NCBI GenBank assembly: GCA_965233705.1
Contig: CBDDTF010000004.1
Coordinates: 310,001-374,000 of the forward strand
Reading direction: 5' to 3'
DNA: 64,000 nt
Source: Algihabitans sp965233705
Lineage (GTDB): Bacteria; Pseudomonadota; Alphaproteobacteria; Kiloniellales; DSM-21159
The position numbers and the translations under genes were made by a program. Numbering within the stretch: position 1 is the first letter of the stretch; each line of letters opens with the position of its first letter. This document shows positions 27,537-35,633 of the stretch, in pieces. Below the pieces are notes generated by a model that did not search any database, was not told the DNA's origin, and was given only the letters and a program-made list of their open reading frames with translations.

Positions 27537-28905
27537 CCGGGCCGATCTGGGCGATGGCGACGCGGTCTTCCTGGTTGTAGCGCATGTTCTTGACCACGAC
27601 CTCGCCGGCCTCCAGCTCCTCGGGGCTGGCGATGATCACGATCGGGAAGCCGCGGCGGTCGGCGTAGCGGAGCTGCGCCTTCAGCTTGCGGTCGTCGAGG
27701 AAGACCTCGGTGGCGATGCCGGCGCGGCGCAGCCGCGCGGCCAGCGCCTTGTAGGCGGGCAGGGCGGCGCGGTCCTGCACGGTGACCAGCACCGGGGCGA
27801 TGGCGGCGGCCTCGGCGGTGACGAGGCCGGCATCGAACAGGCGGCTCATCAGGCGGGTCAGGCCGATGGAGATGCCGACGCCGGGGAAGGTCTTGTCGAC
27901 GAAGGTGCCGACCAGGTTGTCGTAGCGCCCGCCGGAGCAGATCGAGCCGACCTGCGGGTAGTCGTCCAGTCGCGTCTCGTAGACCGTGCCGGTGTAGTAG
28001 TCGAGGCCGCGGGCGATCGACAGGTCGATGCGGAAGTAGTCGGGAAAGAGCGCGCGCTCGTCGGTCACATCGACCAGCTCGCCGTCGTCCAGGCGCGCCA
28101 GCACGTGGTCGGGCGCCGCGGCGACCACCGCCTCCAGCTCGGCTACGCCCTCGGCGAAGGTCTCGTTGACCTCCATCGCCTTGAGCTGCGCCAGGATCTC
28201 GGCGTTGCTGCCCTTGGTGTCGAAGAAGTGCAGGATGCGCTCGGCCTGCTCCGCCGCCAGGCCCAGCTCGCCCAGCTTGTGCAGCACCTTGCCGGCGCCG
28301 ATCTTCTCCAGGTCGTCGACCACGTTGAGCGCCGCGCGCACGGCCAGGTCGTCGCTCAGTCCGACCGCCTGGAACAGGCCGGTGAGGATCTTGCGGTTGT
28401 TGACGCGGATGGTGAACTTGCCGATGCCCAGGCGGCGGAAGAGCTGGAAGATCACCGCCGGGATCTCGGCGTCGTACTCCAGGCTCAGCGTCTCCTCGCC
28501 GATCACGTCGATGTCGCACTGCACGAACTGGCGATAACGCCCGGCCTGGGCCCGCTCGCCGCGCCAGACCGGCTGGATCTGGTAGCGGCGGAAGGGAAAG
28601 CGCAGCTTGCCGTAGTGCTGCGCCACGTAGCGCGCCAGCGGCACCGTCAGGTCGAAGCGCAGCGCCAGCTCCTTGGCGCCCTCCTCGCCCGCCTCCTCCT
28701 GCACCCGGCGCAGGCCGTAGACCTCCTTCTCGGCGATGCCCTTGGCCAGCAGCACCTCGGTGCGCTCCACCGCCGGCGTCTCGATCGGCAGGAAGCCGAA
28801 GGACTCGTAGGTGGCGCGGATCACGTCGACCGCGCGGTTGATGGCGATCTGCTGCTCGGGCAGGAACTCGGGGAAGCCGGAGATCGGCTGGATGCGCAGG
28901 CTCAT
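27502..28905 (-). CDS. hisS: Histidyl-tRNA synthetase
   Basis: A 467-residue class II synthetase. Motif 1 region, motif 2 (FPFRRYQIQPVWRGERAQAG) and the histidine-binding ARGLDYYTGTVYE and SGGRYDNL segments are present, followed by the anticodon-binding domain. Somewhat longer than the ~420-residue E. coli type, as in other alphaproteobacterial and eukaryote-like forms. The start at 28905 (MSLRIQPISGFPEFLPE) is fixed by family N-termini. Confidence 0.95.
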   Translation of the reverse strand: MSLRIQPISGFPEFLPEQQIAINRAVDVIRATYESFGFLPIETPAVERTEVLLAKGIAEKEVYGLRRVQEEAGEEGAKELALRFDLTVPLARYVAQHYGKLRFPFRRYQIQPVWRGERAQAGRYRQFVQCDIDVIGEETLSLEYDAEIPAVIFQLFRRLGIGKFTIRVNNRKILTGLFQAVGLSDDLAVRAALNVVDDLEKIGAGKVLHKLGELGLAAEQAERILHFFDTKGSNAEILAQLKAMEVNETFAEGVAELEAVVAAAPDHVLARLDDGELVDVTDERALFPDYFRIDLSIARGLDYYTGTVYETRLDDYPQVGSICSGGRYDNLVGTFVDKTFPGVGISIGLTRLMSRLFDAGLVTAEAAAIAPVLVTVQDRAALPAYKALAARLRRAGIATEVFLDDRKLKAQLRYADRRGFPIVIIASPEELEAGEVVVKNMRYNQEDRVAIAQIGPVIRSLIPVGFE

Positions 28906-29069
28906 GGGATGCCGGGGACGTTTGCTGCTGCGGAGATCGGGACGCGAAGGCCGGCGCCCGGACGAGACGGTCGGACGCGCGGTGGATACCGCGCGCTTGA
29001 TAAAGGACGGGCGGGCCCCGCGCAACCGCCGGGCCCAACTTGCCGCCGCGCGGTGCGGCGCCGGCGGGC

Positions 29070-29864
29070 CTACTTCGGACGCAGGGCGCCGAGGACGAGG
29101 CTGGCGAGGAACAGTGCCAGCGCGGCGACCACGATCGAGGGGCCCGAGGGGGTGTCGAAGCTGCGCGAGCCGAACAGGCCCAGCCCGGCCGCCAGCATTC
29201 CGGTCAGGCCGGCGCCCAGCGCCATGGCCTCGGGCGTGGCGACGAAGCGCCGCGCCGTCGCCGCCGGGATGATCAGCAGCGCGGTGATCAGCAGGATGCC
29301 CACCACCTTCATGGCGCTGGCGATCACCGCCGCCATCAGCAGCATGAAGACCAGGCGCGCGCGCTCCGGCCGCAGGCCCTCGGCCGCGGCCAGCTCCGGG
29401 CTGACGGTGCCGGCCAGCAGCGGGCGCCAGATCAGCGCCAGCAGCGCCAGCACCAGCAGTCCGCCGCCGTAGATCACCGCCAGGTCGAAGCGCGAGACCG
29501 CCAGGATGTCGCCGAACAGGAAGCCGGTCAGGTCGACGCGCAGCCAGGTCAGGAAGGCGATCAGCACCAGGCCGAGCGCCAGGGTGGAGTGGGAGAGCAG
29601 CCCCAACAGGGCGTCGGTCGGCACCGCCCGGTTGCGCGAGAGCAGCAGCAGCGCGAGCGCCACGGCGGCGGCGACCAGGAAGACGCCGAGGGTCAGGTTG
29701 ACCTCCAGCAGCGCCGCCAGGGCGATGCCGAGCAGGGCCGAGTGGGCCATGGTGTCGCCGAAGTAGGCCATGCGCCGCCAGACGATGAAGCAGCCGAGCG
29801 GGCCGGCCACCAGGGCGACGCCGGCGCCGGCCAGCAGGGCGCGCAGGAAGAAGTCATCCAGCAT
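29070..29864 (-). CDS. znuB: Zinc ABC transporter permease
   Basis: A 264-residue ABC-3 family permease with about eight membrane segments. GDTMAHSALLGIAL and KVVGILLITALLIIPAATA are family motifs. It follows znuC by 4 nt on the same strand, and a zinc-binding protein gene is divergent, so the substrate is inferred as Zn2+. Confidence 0.93.
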   Translation of the reverse strand: MLDDFFLRALLAGAGVALVAGPLGCFIVWRRMAYFGDTMAHSALLGIALAALLEVNLTLGVFLVAAAVALALLLLSRNRAVPTDALLGLLSHSTLALGLVLIAFLTWLRVDLTGFLFGDILAVSRFDLAVIYGGGLLVLALLALIWRPLLAGTVSPELAAAEGLRPERARLVFMLLMAAVIASAMKVVGILLITALLIIPAATARRFVATPEAMALGAGLTGMLAAGLGLFGSRSFDTPSGPSIVVAALALFLASLVLGALRPK

Positions 29865-29868
29865 CGCC

Positions 29869-30933
29869 TCAGTCGTCCCCTTGCGTGGCGGGGCCGCCGT
29901 CGCGGTCGCGGTCTATGTCGTGGCCGTCGTCGTGGTCATGGCCGTCGTCATGGCCTTCGCCGTGGTCGTGGCCTTCGCCGTGGTCGTGGCCTTCGCCGTG
30001 GTCATGGTCGTGGTGGGCGTAGACCGCCAGGGCGCCGGCCGCGCGCGGGCCGAAGAGCTCGCGGTAGGCGGGGCTCTCGGCCACCGCCCGCGGCGTGCCG
30101 GTGCAGCAGACCTGGCCGTCGAGGCAGACCACCGTGTCGGTCGCCGCCATCACCAGGTGCAGGTCGTGGGAGACCAGCAGCACGCCGCAGTTCAGCCGGT
30201 CGCGTAGCCGCCGGATCAGCTCGTAGAGCGCGATCTCGCCGGCAAAGTCGACGCCCTGCACCGGCTCGTCCAGCACCAGCAGGTCGGGCCGACGCACCAG
30301 GGCGCGGGCGATCAGCGCGCGCTGGAACTCGCCGCCGGACAGGGTGTGCAGCGACTCGCCGGCGAGCTGCGCGACGCCGACCTCCTCCAGCGCCTCGCGC
30401 ACCGCGCGGGGGTCGTGCGCGCCGGTCAGGGTCATGAAGCGGCGCAGGGTCAGCGGCAGGGTGGAGTCGATCTCCAGGCGCTGCGGCACGTAGCCCAGGC
30501 GCAGGCCCGGCGCCCGCCAGACGCGCCCGCGATCGGGCCGCAGCACGCCCACCGCCGTGCGCACCAGGGTGGACTTGCCGGCGCCGTTCGGCCCGATCAG
30601 CGTGACGATCTCGCCGCGGCGCACCTGCAGGTCGACGTCGCGCAGCAGCCAGCGGGCGCGTCCGCGCGGCCCGCGCCGCAGGCCGAGGCCCTCCAGGCGC
30701 AGCAGCGGCGGCTCGGCGTCCGGCCGGCCCGGGGCGGGCGGCGCGGCGCGGCGGGGAGCGGGGGCGGCGGGCGACACGGGCAGGCGGTCTCGCGGGGCAG
30801 TGGCGCGGGCGATGGGCGGGCGGTGGGCACGCAGTGGGACGGGCCGTGCGGTGTGCAAGCCATGCCCGCTGACGGGGCCGAGGGCAAGAGCCGGCTTCGG
30901 GCCGGCTCGCGCGGGGATAAGGTCGCGCAGCAA
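29869..30933 (-). CDS. znuC: Zinc ABC transporter ATP-binding protein with His-rich tail
   Basis: Powers zinc import with ZnuB. Walker A GPNGAGKSTL, signature LSGGEFQRALIARAL and Walker B LLVLDEPVQG are present. The ABC core starts only near residue 76 (PLLRLEGLGL), so the preceding Pro/Ala/Arg-rich stretch may be overannotated, with a GTG start further in. The C-terminal ~40 residues are an unusual His/Asp-rich tail built on HDHGEG repeats, a probable zinc-buffering or sensing segment. Confidence 0.88.
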   Translation of the reverse strand: MLRDLIPARAGPKPALALGPVSGHGLHTARPVPLRAHRPPIARATAPRDRLPVSPAAPAPRRAAPPAPGRPDAEPPLLRLEGLGLRRGPRGRARWLLRDVDLQVRRGEIVTLIGPNGAGKSTLVRTAVGVLRPDRGRVWRAPGLRLGYVPQRLEIDSTLPLTLRRFMTLTGAHDPRAVREALEEVGVAQLAGESLHTLSGGEFQRALIARALVRRPDLLVLDEPVQGVDFAGEIALYELIRRLRDRLNCGVLLVSHDLHLVMAATDTVVCLDGQVCCTGTPRAVAESPAYRELFGPRAAGALAVYAHHDHDHGEGHDHGEGHDHGEGHDDGHDHDDGHDIDRDRDGGPATQGDD

Positions 30934-31008
30934 ACTCGGGCGCGGCCAAGCGGTCGCGAGGGCTTGGCCCTTCGGGAGGGGCGGAGGCGAACCGGTCTCT
31001 TGCCATTG

Positions 31009-31030
31009 ATGTTATGTTATTACATAACAT
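31009..31030. promoter_or_regulatory. Zur-type operator
   Basis: ATGTTATGT and ACATAACAT form perfect 9-bp arms around TATT. The palindrome is AT-rich in an otherwise GC-rich region and lies between divergent znuCB and znuA. This matches the known Zur box form, so zinc-bound Zur probably represses both transcripts from it. Confidence 0.85.
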
Positions 31031-31119
31031 TAGGCCCGTCGACGGGCCAAGGCCTTTCGCGTCTCGGTCCGCGCCCGCCGCCTTCGCCGTTCCGCTCCGC
31101 AACCGAGGAACCTCGCCTC

Positions 31120-32226
31120 ATGCCGCTGCGCGCCCTGCTTCGCCGTTTCCGCCCCTTGCCGTCGCTCTTGGCCCTGGTCCTGCTCGCCGGCGCGGCAGCG
31201 GCCCAAACGCCGGCGACCCAAACCCCGGCGACCCAAACCCCGCCGTCCGGGCAGGGCGCGGCCCCCGGCGGCGTCGTGGTCTCGATCAAGCCGCTGCATT
31301 CCCTGGTCGCGGCCGTGACCCAGGGGGTGCAGCAGCCCTACCTGATCATGCGTGGCGGCGGCTCGCCCCACGCCTACAGTCTCAAGCCCTCCGACGCGGC
31401 GGCACTGGAGGCGGCGGCGGCGGTCTTCTGGATTGGCCCCGACCTGGAGCTCTTCCTGGCCGGGCCGCTGGAAACCCTGGCGCCGGGCGCCCGGCGCGTG
31501 GCGCTGCAGGAGACCGCCGGGCTGCGCCGTCTGACCTTTCGCGAAGGCGGCCCCTTCGACGCTCACGGGCACGCCGAGGAGGACCACGCCGACGAGGGAC
31601 ATGACGAGCACGGGCACGACGAGCACGGGCACGACGAGCACGGGCACGACGAGGGGGGGCACGACGAGGGGGGTCACGACGAGGGGGGTCACGACGGTCA
31701 GGGGGCGGGCCCGGCCTACGACCCGCACTACTGGCTGGACCCGGTGAACGCGCAGGTCCTGGTCGGGGAGATCGCCCGCGTGCTGGCCGCGCTCGACCCG
31801 GCCCATGCCGAGACCTATGCCGCCAACGCCGCGGCGGCGCGCGCCGGGATCGATGCGCTGATTGCCGAGATGGCCGCGACCCTGGCGCCGGTCGCCGAGC
31901 GGCCCTTCCTGGTCTTCCACGACGCCTACCAGTACCTGGAGCGGCGCTTCGACCTGACCGTCGCCGGCTCGATCACCGTCAGCCCCGAGGTGCTGCCGGG
32001 CGCCCGCCGCATCGCGGAGATCCGCGCGAAGGTGCAGGCGCTGGGAGCCACCTGTGTGTTCGCCGAGCCGCAGTTCGAGCCGCGGCTGATCCGGGTGGTA
32101 GTGGAGGGGACGCCGGCGCGCGCCGGCGTGCTCGACCCGCTGGGCGCCGACCTGTCGGCCGGCCCCGGGCTCTATGCCGAGCTGATGCGCCGCAACGCCG
32201 CGGCCATCCGCGACTGCCTGGAGTGA
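31120..32226 (+). CDS. znuA: Zinc ABC transporter substrate-binding protein
   Basis: A 368-residue periplasmic zinc-binding protein. Signal peptide ending near AAAAQ, followed by three TQTPA repeats. Zinc ligand histidines lie in IKPLHSLV, GGSPHAYSLKPSD and FLVFHDAYQYLERRF. Between the first half and YDPHYWLDP is a large His/Asp/Glu loop made of six DEHGH or DEGGH pentads, encoded by a 15-bp DNA repeat (~31597-31695). The loop presumably traps zinc. The last codons (GAG TGA TTT) resemble the start of a type A palindrome. Confidence 0.94.
   Translation: MPLRALLRRFRPLPSLLALVLLAGAAAAQTPATQTPATQTPPSGQGAAPGGVVVSIKPLHSLVAAVTQGVQQPYLIMRGGGSPHAYSLKPSDAAALEAAAAVFWIGPDLELFLAGPLETLAPGARRVALQETAGLRRLTFREGGPFDAHGHAEEDHADEGHDEHGHDEHGHDEHGHDEGGHDEGGHDEGGHDGQGAGPAYDPHYWLDPVNAQVLVGEIARVLAALDPAHAETYAANAAAARAGIDALIAEMAATLAPVAERPFLVFHDAYQYLERRFDLTVAGSITVSPEVLPGARRIAEIRAKVQALGATCVFAEPQFEPRLIRVVVEGTPARAGVLDPLGADLSAGPGLYAELMRRNAAAIRDCLE
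31597..31695 (+). repeat. 15-bp tandem repeat inside znuA
   Basis: Consecutive 15-bp units of consensus GACGAGCACGGGCAC, then GACGAGGGGGGTCAC, encode the histidine-rich pentads of ZnuA. Unit number is likely to vary between strains through slippage. Confidence 0.85.
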
Positions 32227-32248
32227 TTTCGCGCGCCCCTCTGAGGCG

Positions 32249-32311
32249 GAGCGGGTGTCGCGTGATCGGCGGACCCAGGGGTGCGGGTCGGACGATCACC
32301 AACCCGCGCTC
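32249..32311. repeat. Degenerate type B palindromic element after znuA
   Basis: GAGCGGGT..CGTGATCG..GACCC faces GGGTC..CGATCAC..ACCCGCGCTC. The middle matches the type B elements at 15626 and 26836, while the outer arms differ but still pair, i.e. covarying ends. It could terminate znuA. Confidence 0.7.
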
Positions 32312-32365
32312 GCGGCGCCTCCTTGACGGGCGCGCCGGGGCGCCGCCCGTCGGCCGGCCTCGGCT

Positions 32366-33109
32366 TTAACCCTGGCCGGCGCGCAGGCGGGTGCCGTCGG
32401 CCGCCTCGATCACCAGCTTGCCGTCGGCGTCGATCTCGTAGCGGCTGGCCCCGTCGAGGAGTTGCAGGAAGCGCCGCTCCTGACGCATCAGCGGGCCCGG
32501 GCAGGCCTTGCGGGTGGCAGCGATGGCGTCGAGGCTCAGGCTCTGGCCGTCGGTCTCGAAGCCGCTGCGGTAGCTGTTGCAGGAGGCGAAGCCGCCGAGC
32601 GAGCCGTCGTCGCGGAACTCCAGGGTGACGCGCGAGCGCTCCAGCAGCGGCTCGCCGGCGATCTCCTCGACCTGCCATTCGGGGCCGATCAGGCTCGGCG
32701 CCGGGCCGCTCGCCGGGGCCTCTTGCTCCCCGGCCGGGTCGCCCTCTTCGCCGGCGCTGTCGCCTGCGTCGGCCGCCGCGCCGGCGACCTGGCGGCAGGT
32801 CGGCAGGCTGCGCCAGCCGATGCTGAAGGTGGCCTCCTCGCCCTTGTTCCAGAACACCACCGGCGCGGTGCTGGTGCCGCCGCTGTACTTGGCGCCGGAG
32901 GCGGCCAGGCTCGGCGAGAGGCGGTAGACCCGCTCGCTGACGCTGACCAGCAGGTCGCGGTCGATCGGCCGCGTCTCCAGCTCCAGCCCGCCGCAGTCGT
33001 AGGTCGTCGCCGGCCCCAGGCCGCGCGGCTGCTCCGGACCGCTGCTGCCGCAGCCGGCCAGCAGCGCCGCCGCCGTCAAAGCTGCGAATGAGACAACCGC
33101 CTTGCGCAT
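32366..33109 (-). CDS. MliC-META domain lipoprotein
   Basis: A 247-residue lipoprotein (lipobox LLAGC). After the lipobox comes a lysozyme-inhibitor-like MliC domain: YDCGG, SGAKYSG and FWNKGEEATFSIG, with CRQV closing it. An acidic linker follows, then a META/HslJ domain (~150-245): WQVEEIAGEPLL, LGGFASCNSYRSGF and KACPGPLMRQERRFLQLL. Probably surface or periplasmic, protecting the cell wall. ATG at 33109 has GAGAGGG upstream. Confidence 0.85.
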   Translation of the reverse strand: MRKAVVSFAALTAAALLAGCGSSGPEQPRGLGPATTYDCGGLELETRPIDRDLLVSVSERVYRLSPSLAASGAKYSGGTSTAPVVFWNKGEEATFSIGWRSLPTCRQVAGAAADAGDSAGEEGDPAGEQEAPASGPAPSLIGPEWQVEEIAGEPLLERSRVTLEFRDDGSLGGFASCNSYRSGFETDGQSLSLDAIAATRKACPGPLMRQERRFLQLLDGASRYEIDADGKLVIEAADGTRLRAGQG

Positions 33110-33194
33110 GTTCGACATCCCTCTCACGGGCCTTCGTTTCGAGGTGGGAGATTCGCCGGCCGGACCGGCCGCGGCGCGGCGGCGGCGCCGCCCC

Positions 33195-33247
33195 TGGTGC
33201 CCCTGGAGGGACTCGAACCCCCACTCCTTTCGGAACGCGATTTTGAG
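33195..33247 (-). pseudogene. 3' half of host tRNA-Leu(CAA), island left end
   Basis: Read on the minus strand: anticodon loop CTCAAAA, stem TCGCG, variable arm, T-arm GGGGG-TTCGAGT-CCCTC, acceptor CAGGGGC, then A and an encoded CCA. Nothing upstream of the loop on this side resembles the 5' half. The missing half (GCCCCTG acceptor, D-arm, stem CGCGA) lies at 49677-49717. The 9-bp core GATTTTGAG (33239-33247) is repeated there. Confidence 0.9.
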
Positions 33248-33404
33248 CCTGACGATACGCGCCTTTCAGGGCCTCGTCGAGGCTAATCAGGGCGTACAAC
33301 CCCTTGAAAACGCGACACGATCTCCTCATGCGCACCTGACGGACACTGTTTCGCGTCGGGCCGCGTCCGGGCCTCGGGCCCCGGGGCAACGAGAGGAGAT
33401 TATC

Positions 33405-34541
33405 ATGGCGACGAAGCTGACGCAGGCCCTGGTGAACAGGGCGATGGAGGACCACGAGCCCGGCACCCAGGTCTACGACGCGGAGGTGAGCGGCCTCCGG
33501 CTGGTGGTGGGGAAGAGGAGCTGCTCGTTCAAGCTGGTGGGCAGGATCAACGACGGCACCGACCGGTACGTGTCGGTCGTGATCGGCAGGACCGACGAGG
33601 TCGGCCTGAGGAAGGCCAGGGAGGACGCGGCGGCGCTGCGCCTGGCGCTGAGGCGCGGCGAGGACCCGAGGACGCCGAAGAAGTCCGTGCCGACCCTGAA
33701 CGAGGCTTGGGAGCGCTACCGCGACGCGCGGAGCGGCGACCTGAGGCCGAGGACCGTCGAGTGGTACCAGAGCCGGATCGACGGCCCGTTGGCGAAGCTG
33801 AGGAAGCTGCCGATGGACAGGATCGACCGCGAGACGGTGCGGGCGCTGCACGAGAGGCTGACGCGCGAGCGCGGCCCCTACTGCGCCAACGGGACGATGC
33901 GGGCGCTGAAGGCGATCTACAACGACGTCTGCCGGACCCACGACCTGCCGCCCAACCCGGTGTCGAGGGCGGTGCGGCTGAACCGGGAGCGCCAGCGCGA
34001 CTGGGCGGTGGGGCCCGACGAGATGCCGGAGCTGTGGCGCCGGCTCGACGCGCTGGAGGACAGGACGCGGGCGGCCTGCTGGCTGACGATGCTGCTGACG
34101 GGCCTGCGCTGCGGCGACGCCCGCTCGATCAAGTGGGAGCACATCGACGCCGACGGCGTGCTGTTCGTGCCCTCGCCGAAGGGCGGTCCGGACCGGTCCT
34201 TCCGGACGCCGCTGCCGAGGCTGCTGACGCAGGAGCTGGAGCGGGTGCGGCAGGAGACGGCGCCGCTGGAGAGCCCGTTCGTGTTCCCGAGCCCGAGCTC
34301 GAAGACGGGGCACATCGAGCAGATGCGGCGGACGCAGGAGTTCCCCTACGCGCCGCACCAGATGAGGCACACCTACCGCACCCACGCCCTCGAGGCCGGC
34401 GTCGACTTCCAGTCGGTGACCATGCTGATGAACCACGCCGCCACCCACGTGTCGTTCGGCTACGTGACGCGGGCGCACCTCGTCGGCCACCTGCGCGAGC
34501 AGCAGGAGCGCATCTGCGAGCGGCTCGCCGCGTACCGGTAG
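33405..34541 (+). CDS. Tyrosine-type site-specific integrase
   Basis: A 378-residue recombinase and the likely enzyme of island integration. Residues ~1-95 form a DUF4102-like arm-binding domain, ~96-185 a SAM-like core-binding domain, and the rest the catalytic domain. Catalytic residues seen: Arg235 (TGLRCGD), His318 and Arg321 (HQMRH), His344 (LMNHA) and Tyr353 (SFGYV). Located next to the left attachment site and reading inwards, as expected for an integrase. Ribosome site GAGAGGAG lies before the ATG at 33405. Confidence 0.93.
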   Translation: MATKLTQALVNRAMEDHEPGTQVYDAEVSGLRLVVGKRSCSFKLVGRINDGTDRYVSVVIGRTDEVGLRKAREDAAALRLALRRGEDPRTPKKSVPTLNEAWERYRDARSGDLRPRTVEWYQSRIDGPLAKLRKLPMDRIDRETVRALHERLTRERGPYCANGTMRALKAIYNDVCRTHDLPPNPVSRAVRLNRERQRDWAVGPDEMPELWRRLDALEDRTRAACWLTMLLTGLRCGDARSIKWEHIDADGVLFVPSPKGGPDRSFRTPLPRLLTQELERVRQETAPLESPFVFPSPSSKTGHIEQMRRTQEFPYAPHQMRHTYRTHALEAGVDFQSVTMLMNHAATHVSFGYVTRAHLVGHLREQQERICERLAAYR

Positions 34542-34621
34542 GCCCCGGTGAGAAGTAATGGGTTACGGGGGACTTGACGGCCGGCATCCTGGTGCAAGCG
34601 CAATGCACCGAGGAGCCGAAC

Positions 34622-34861
34622 ATGCAGACCGAGATACTTGAGCGGCTGGAGGCGATCGAGGCGAAGATCGGCCGGCCCGACCGCGAGTACCTGAACGCCG
34701 AGGAGGCCGCCGGCTTCCTCGGCCTGTCCAAGCAGCAGCTCGACATTCACCGGATGAAGGGCGGCGGCCCGGCCTTCCACAAGGTCGGGCGGCGCGTCCT
34801 CTACGCCGTGTCGGACCTGCGCGACTGGATGGCGTCGCACCGCCGGGAGCCGCTGTCGTGA
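34622..34861 (+). CDS. HTH_17-type DNA-binding protein (excisionase-like)
   Basis: 79 residues. N-terminal short helix (EILERLEAIEAKIG), then a winged-helix motif: YLNAEEAAGFLGLSKQQLDI, followed by HKVGRRVLYAVSDLRDWM, the typical MerR/excisionase pattern. Position right after int suggests a recombination directionality factor. Overlaps the next gene by 4 nt. Confidence 0.75.
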   Translation: MQTEILERLEAIEAKIGRPDREYLNAEEAAGFLGLSKQQLDIHRMKGGGPAFHKVGRRVLYAVSDLRDWMASHRREPLS

Positions 34862-35220
34862 TCGTGCAGGAGCTGGAGCTGCCCGAGCTGCCGCCGCCGG
34901 GGCACGTGAACGACTGGCCGCCCGAGGCCGGCCTCGCCTTCCAGACGCTGCTGGACTGCGCCTTCCTGATCGCAGGGCGGGACGAGCACCCGATCCGGGT
35001 TCTGCACAGGGCGTTCGACGTGCTCGACCTGCCGGCGGACGCCCGGTGGCTGGTCGACGTCGCCCTGTCGGGCGTCTGGGGCCTGTTCTGGTGCCGGTCG
35101 ATGCAGCGCTACGTCGACGCCGAGACCTTCGTGCGCGAGGGGCTGCCGTCGGATTACCTGGGCCTCGAAGTCGAGCTCGCCCAAGCCCGGACCCTGACGG
35201 GGACCGAAGCCGACCACTGA
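34858..35220 (+). CDS. Hypothetical island protein
   Basis: 120 residues from a GTG that overlaps the HTH gene stop. It is acidic, rich in Leu/Pro/Asp, with mostly helical character and a WGLFWCRSMQRYVD segment near residue 75. No family recognised. Coupling to the xis-like gene suggests a regulatory or accessory role. Confidence 0.55.
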   Translation: MIVQELELPELPPPGHVNDWPPEAGLAFQTLLDCAFLIAGRDEHPIRVLHRAFDVLDLPADARWLVDVALSGVWGLFWCRSMQRYVDAETFVREGLPSDYLGLEVELAQARTLTGTEADH

Positions 35221-35288
35221 GCCAACAGCGTTGCCCGCGGACGCTGGTTTCAGCGGGAGAGCCGCGCACTGCAGCATGCAGATAGAGA

Positions 35289-35321
35289 CCGGGCCCGCCG
35301 CTTCGGTGGCGGCGGGCCCGG
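35289..35321 (+). terminator. Strong GC hairpin between early island genes
   Basis: A perfect 13-bp stem (CCGGGCCCGCCGC with its complement) and a 7-nt TTCGGTG loop in the 35221-35399 gap. It is not followed by a T-run, so it could be a terminator or a structured regulatory site. Confidence 0.6.
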
Positions 35322-35399
35322 GAGGAGGACCGGCCGGCGGCTGCGGAGGACGACTGCGCCGCCTGGCCGTGGTGACAACAAGCCGAGGAGCCCGATGTC

Positions 35400-35633
35400 A
35401 TGGAAGAAGATAGCGCGACCGGAGGGCCGGCGACGCCCTCGTTCGAGGACCTGGAGCGCGACTGGCTGACGAACGCCGAGGCCGCGCGGCTCATGGGACT
35501 CACCCCCGACACGCTGCGCGACTACCGCGCCAAGGGCCGGAGCCCGCGCTACCACAAGCGCGGCCACGCCGTGTTCTACCGCCGCTCGGACGTCGAGGCG
35601 CACATGCGCGCCGGGAGGCGGTCCGATGGCTGA
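35400..35633 (+). CDS. Second HTH_17-type DNA-binding protein
   Basis: 77 residues. After an acidic lead, DWLTNAEAARLMGLTPDTLR and the wing YHKRGHAVFYRRSDVEAHMR form a MerR/excisionase-like DNA-binding domain, related to the 79-residue protein at 34622. Its end overlaps the start of the primase gene by 8 nt, so it may control that gene or the origin. Confidence 0.75.
   Translation: MEEDSATGGPATPSFEDLERDWLTNAEAARLMGLTPDTLRDYRAKGRSPRYHKRGHAVFYRRSDVEAHMRAGRRSDG

Noticed and set aside
31597..31695. Tandem repeat as a CRISPR or satellite array
   Set aside because: The 15-bp period is in frame and encodes the His-rich loop of ZnuA.
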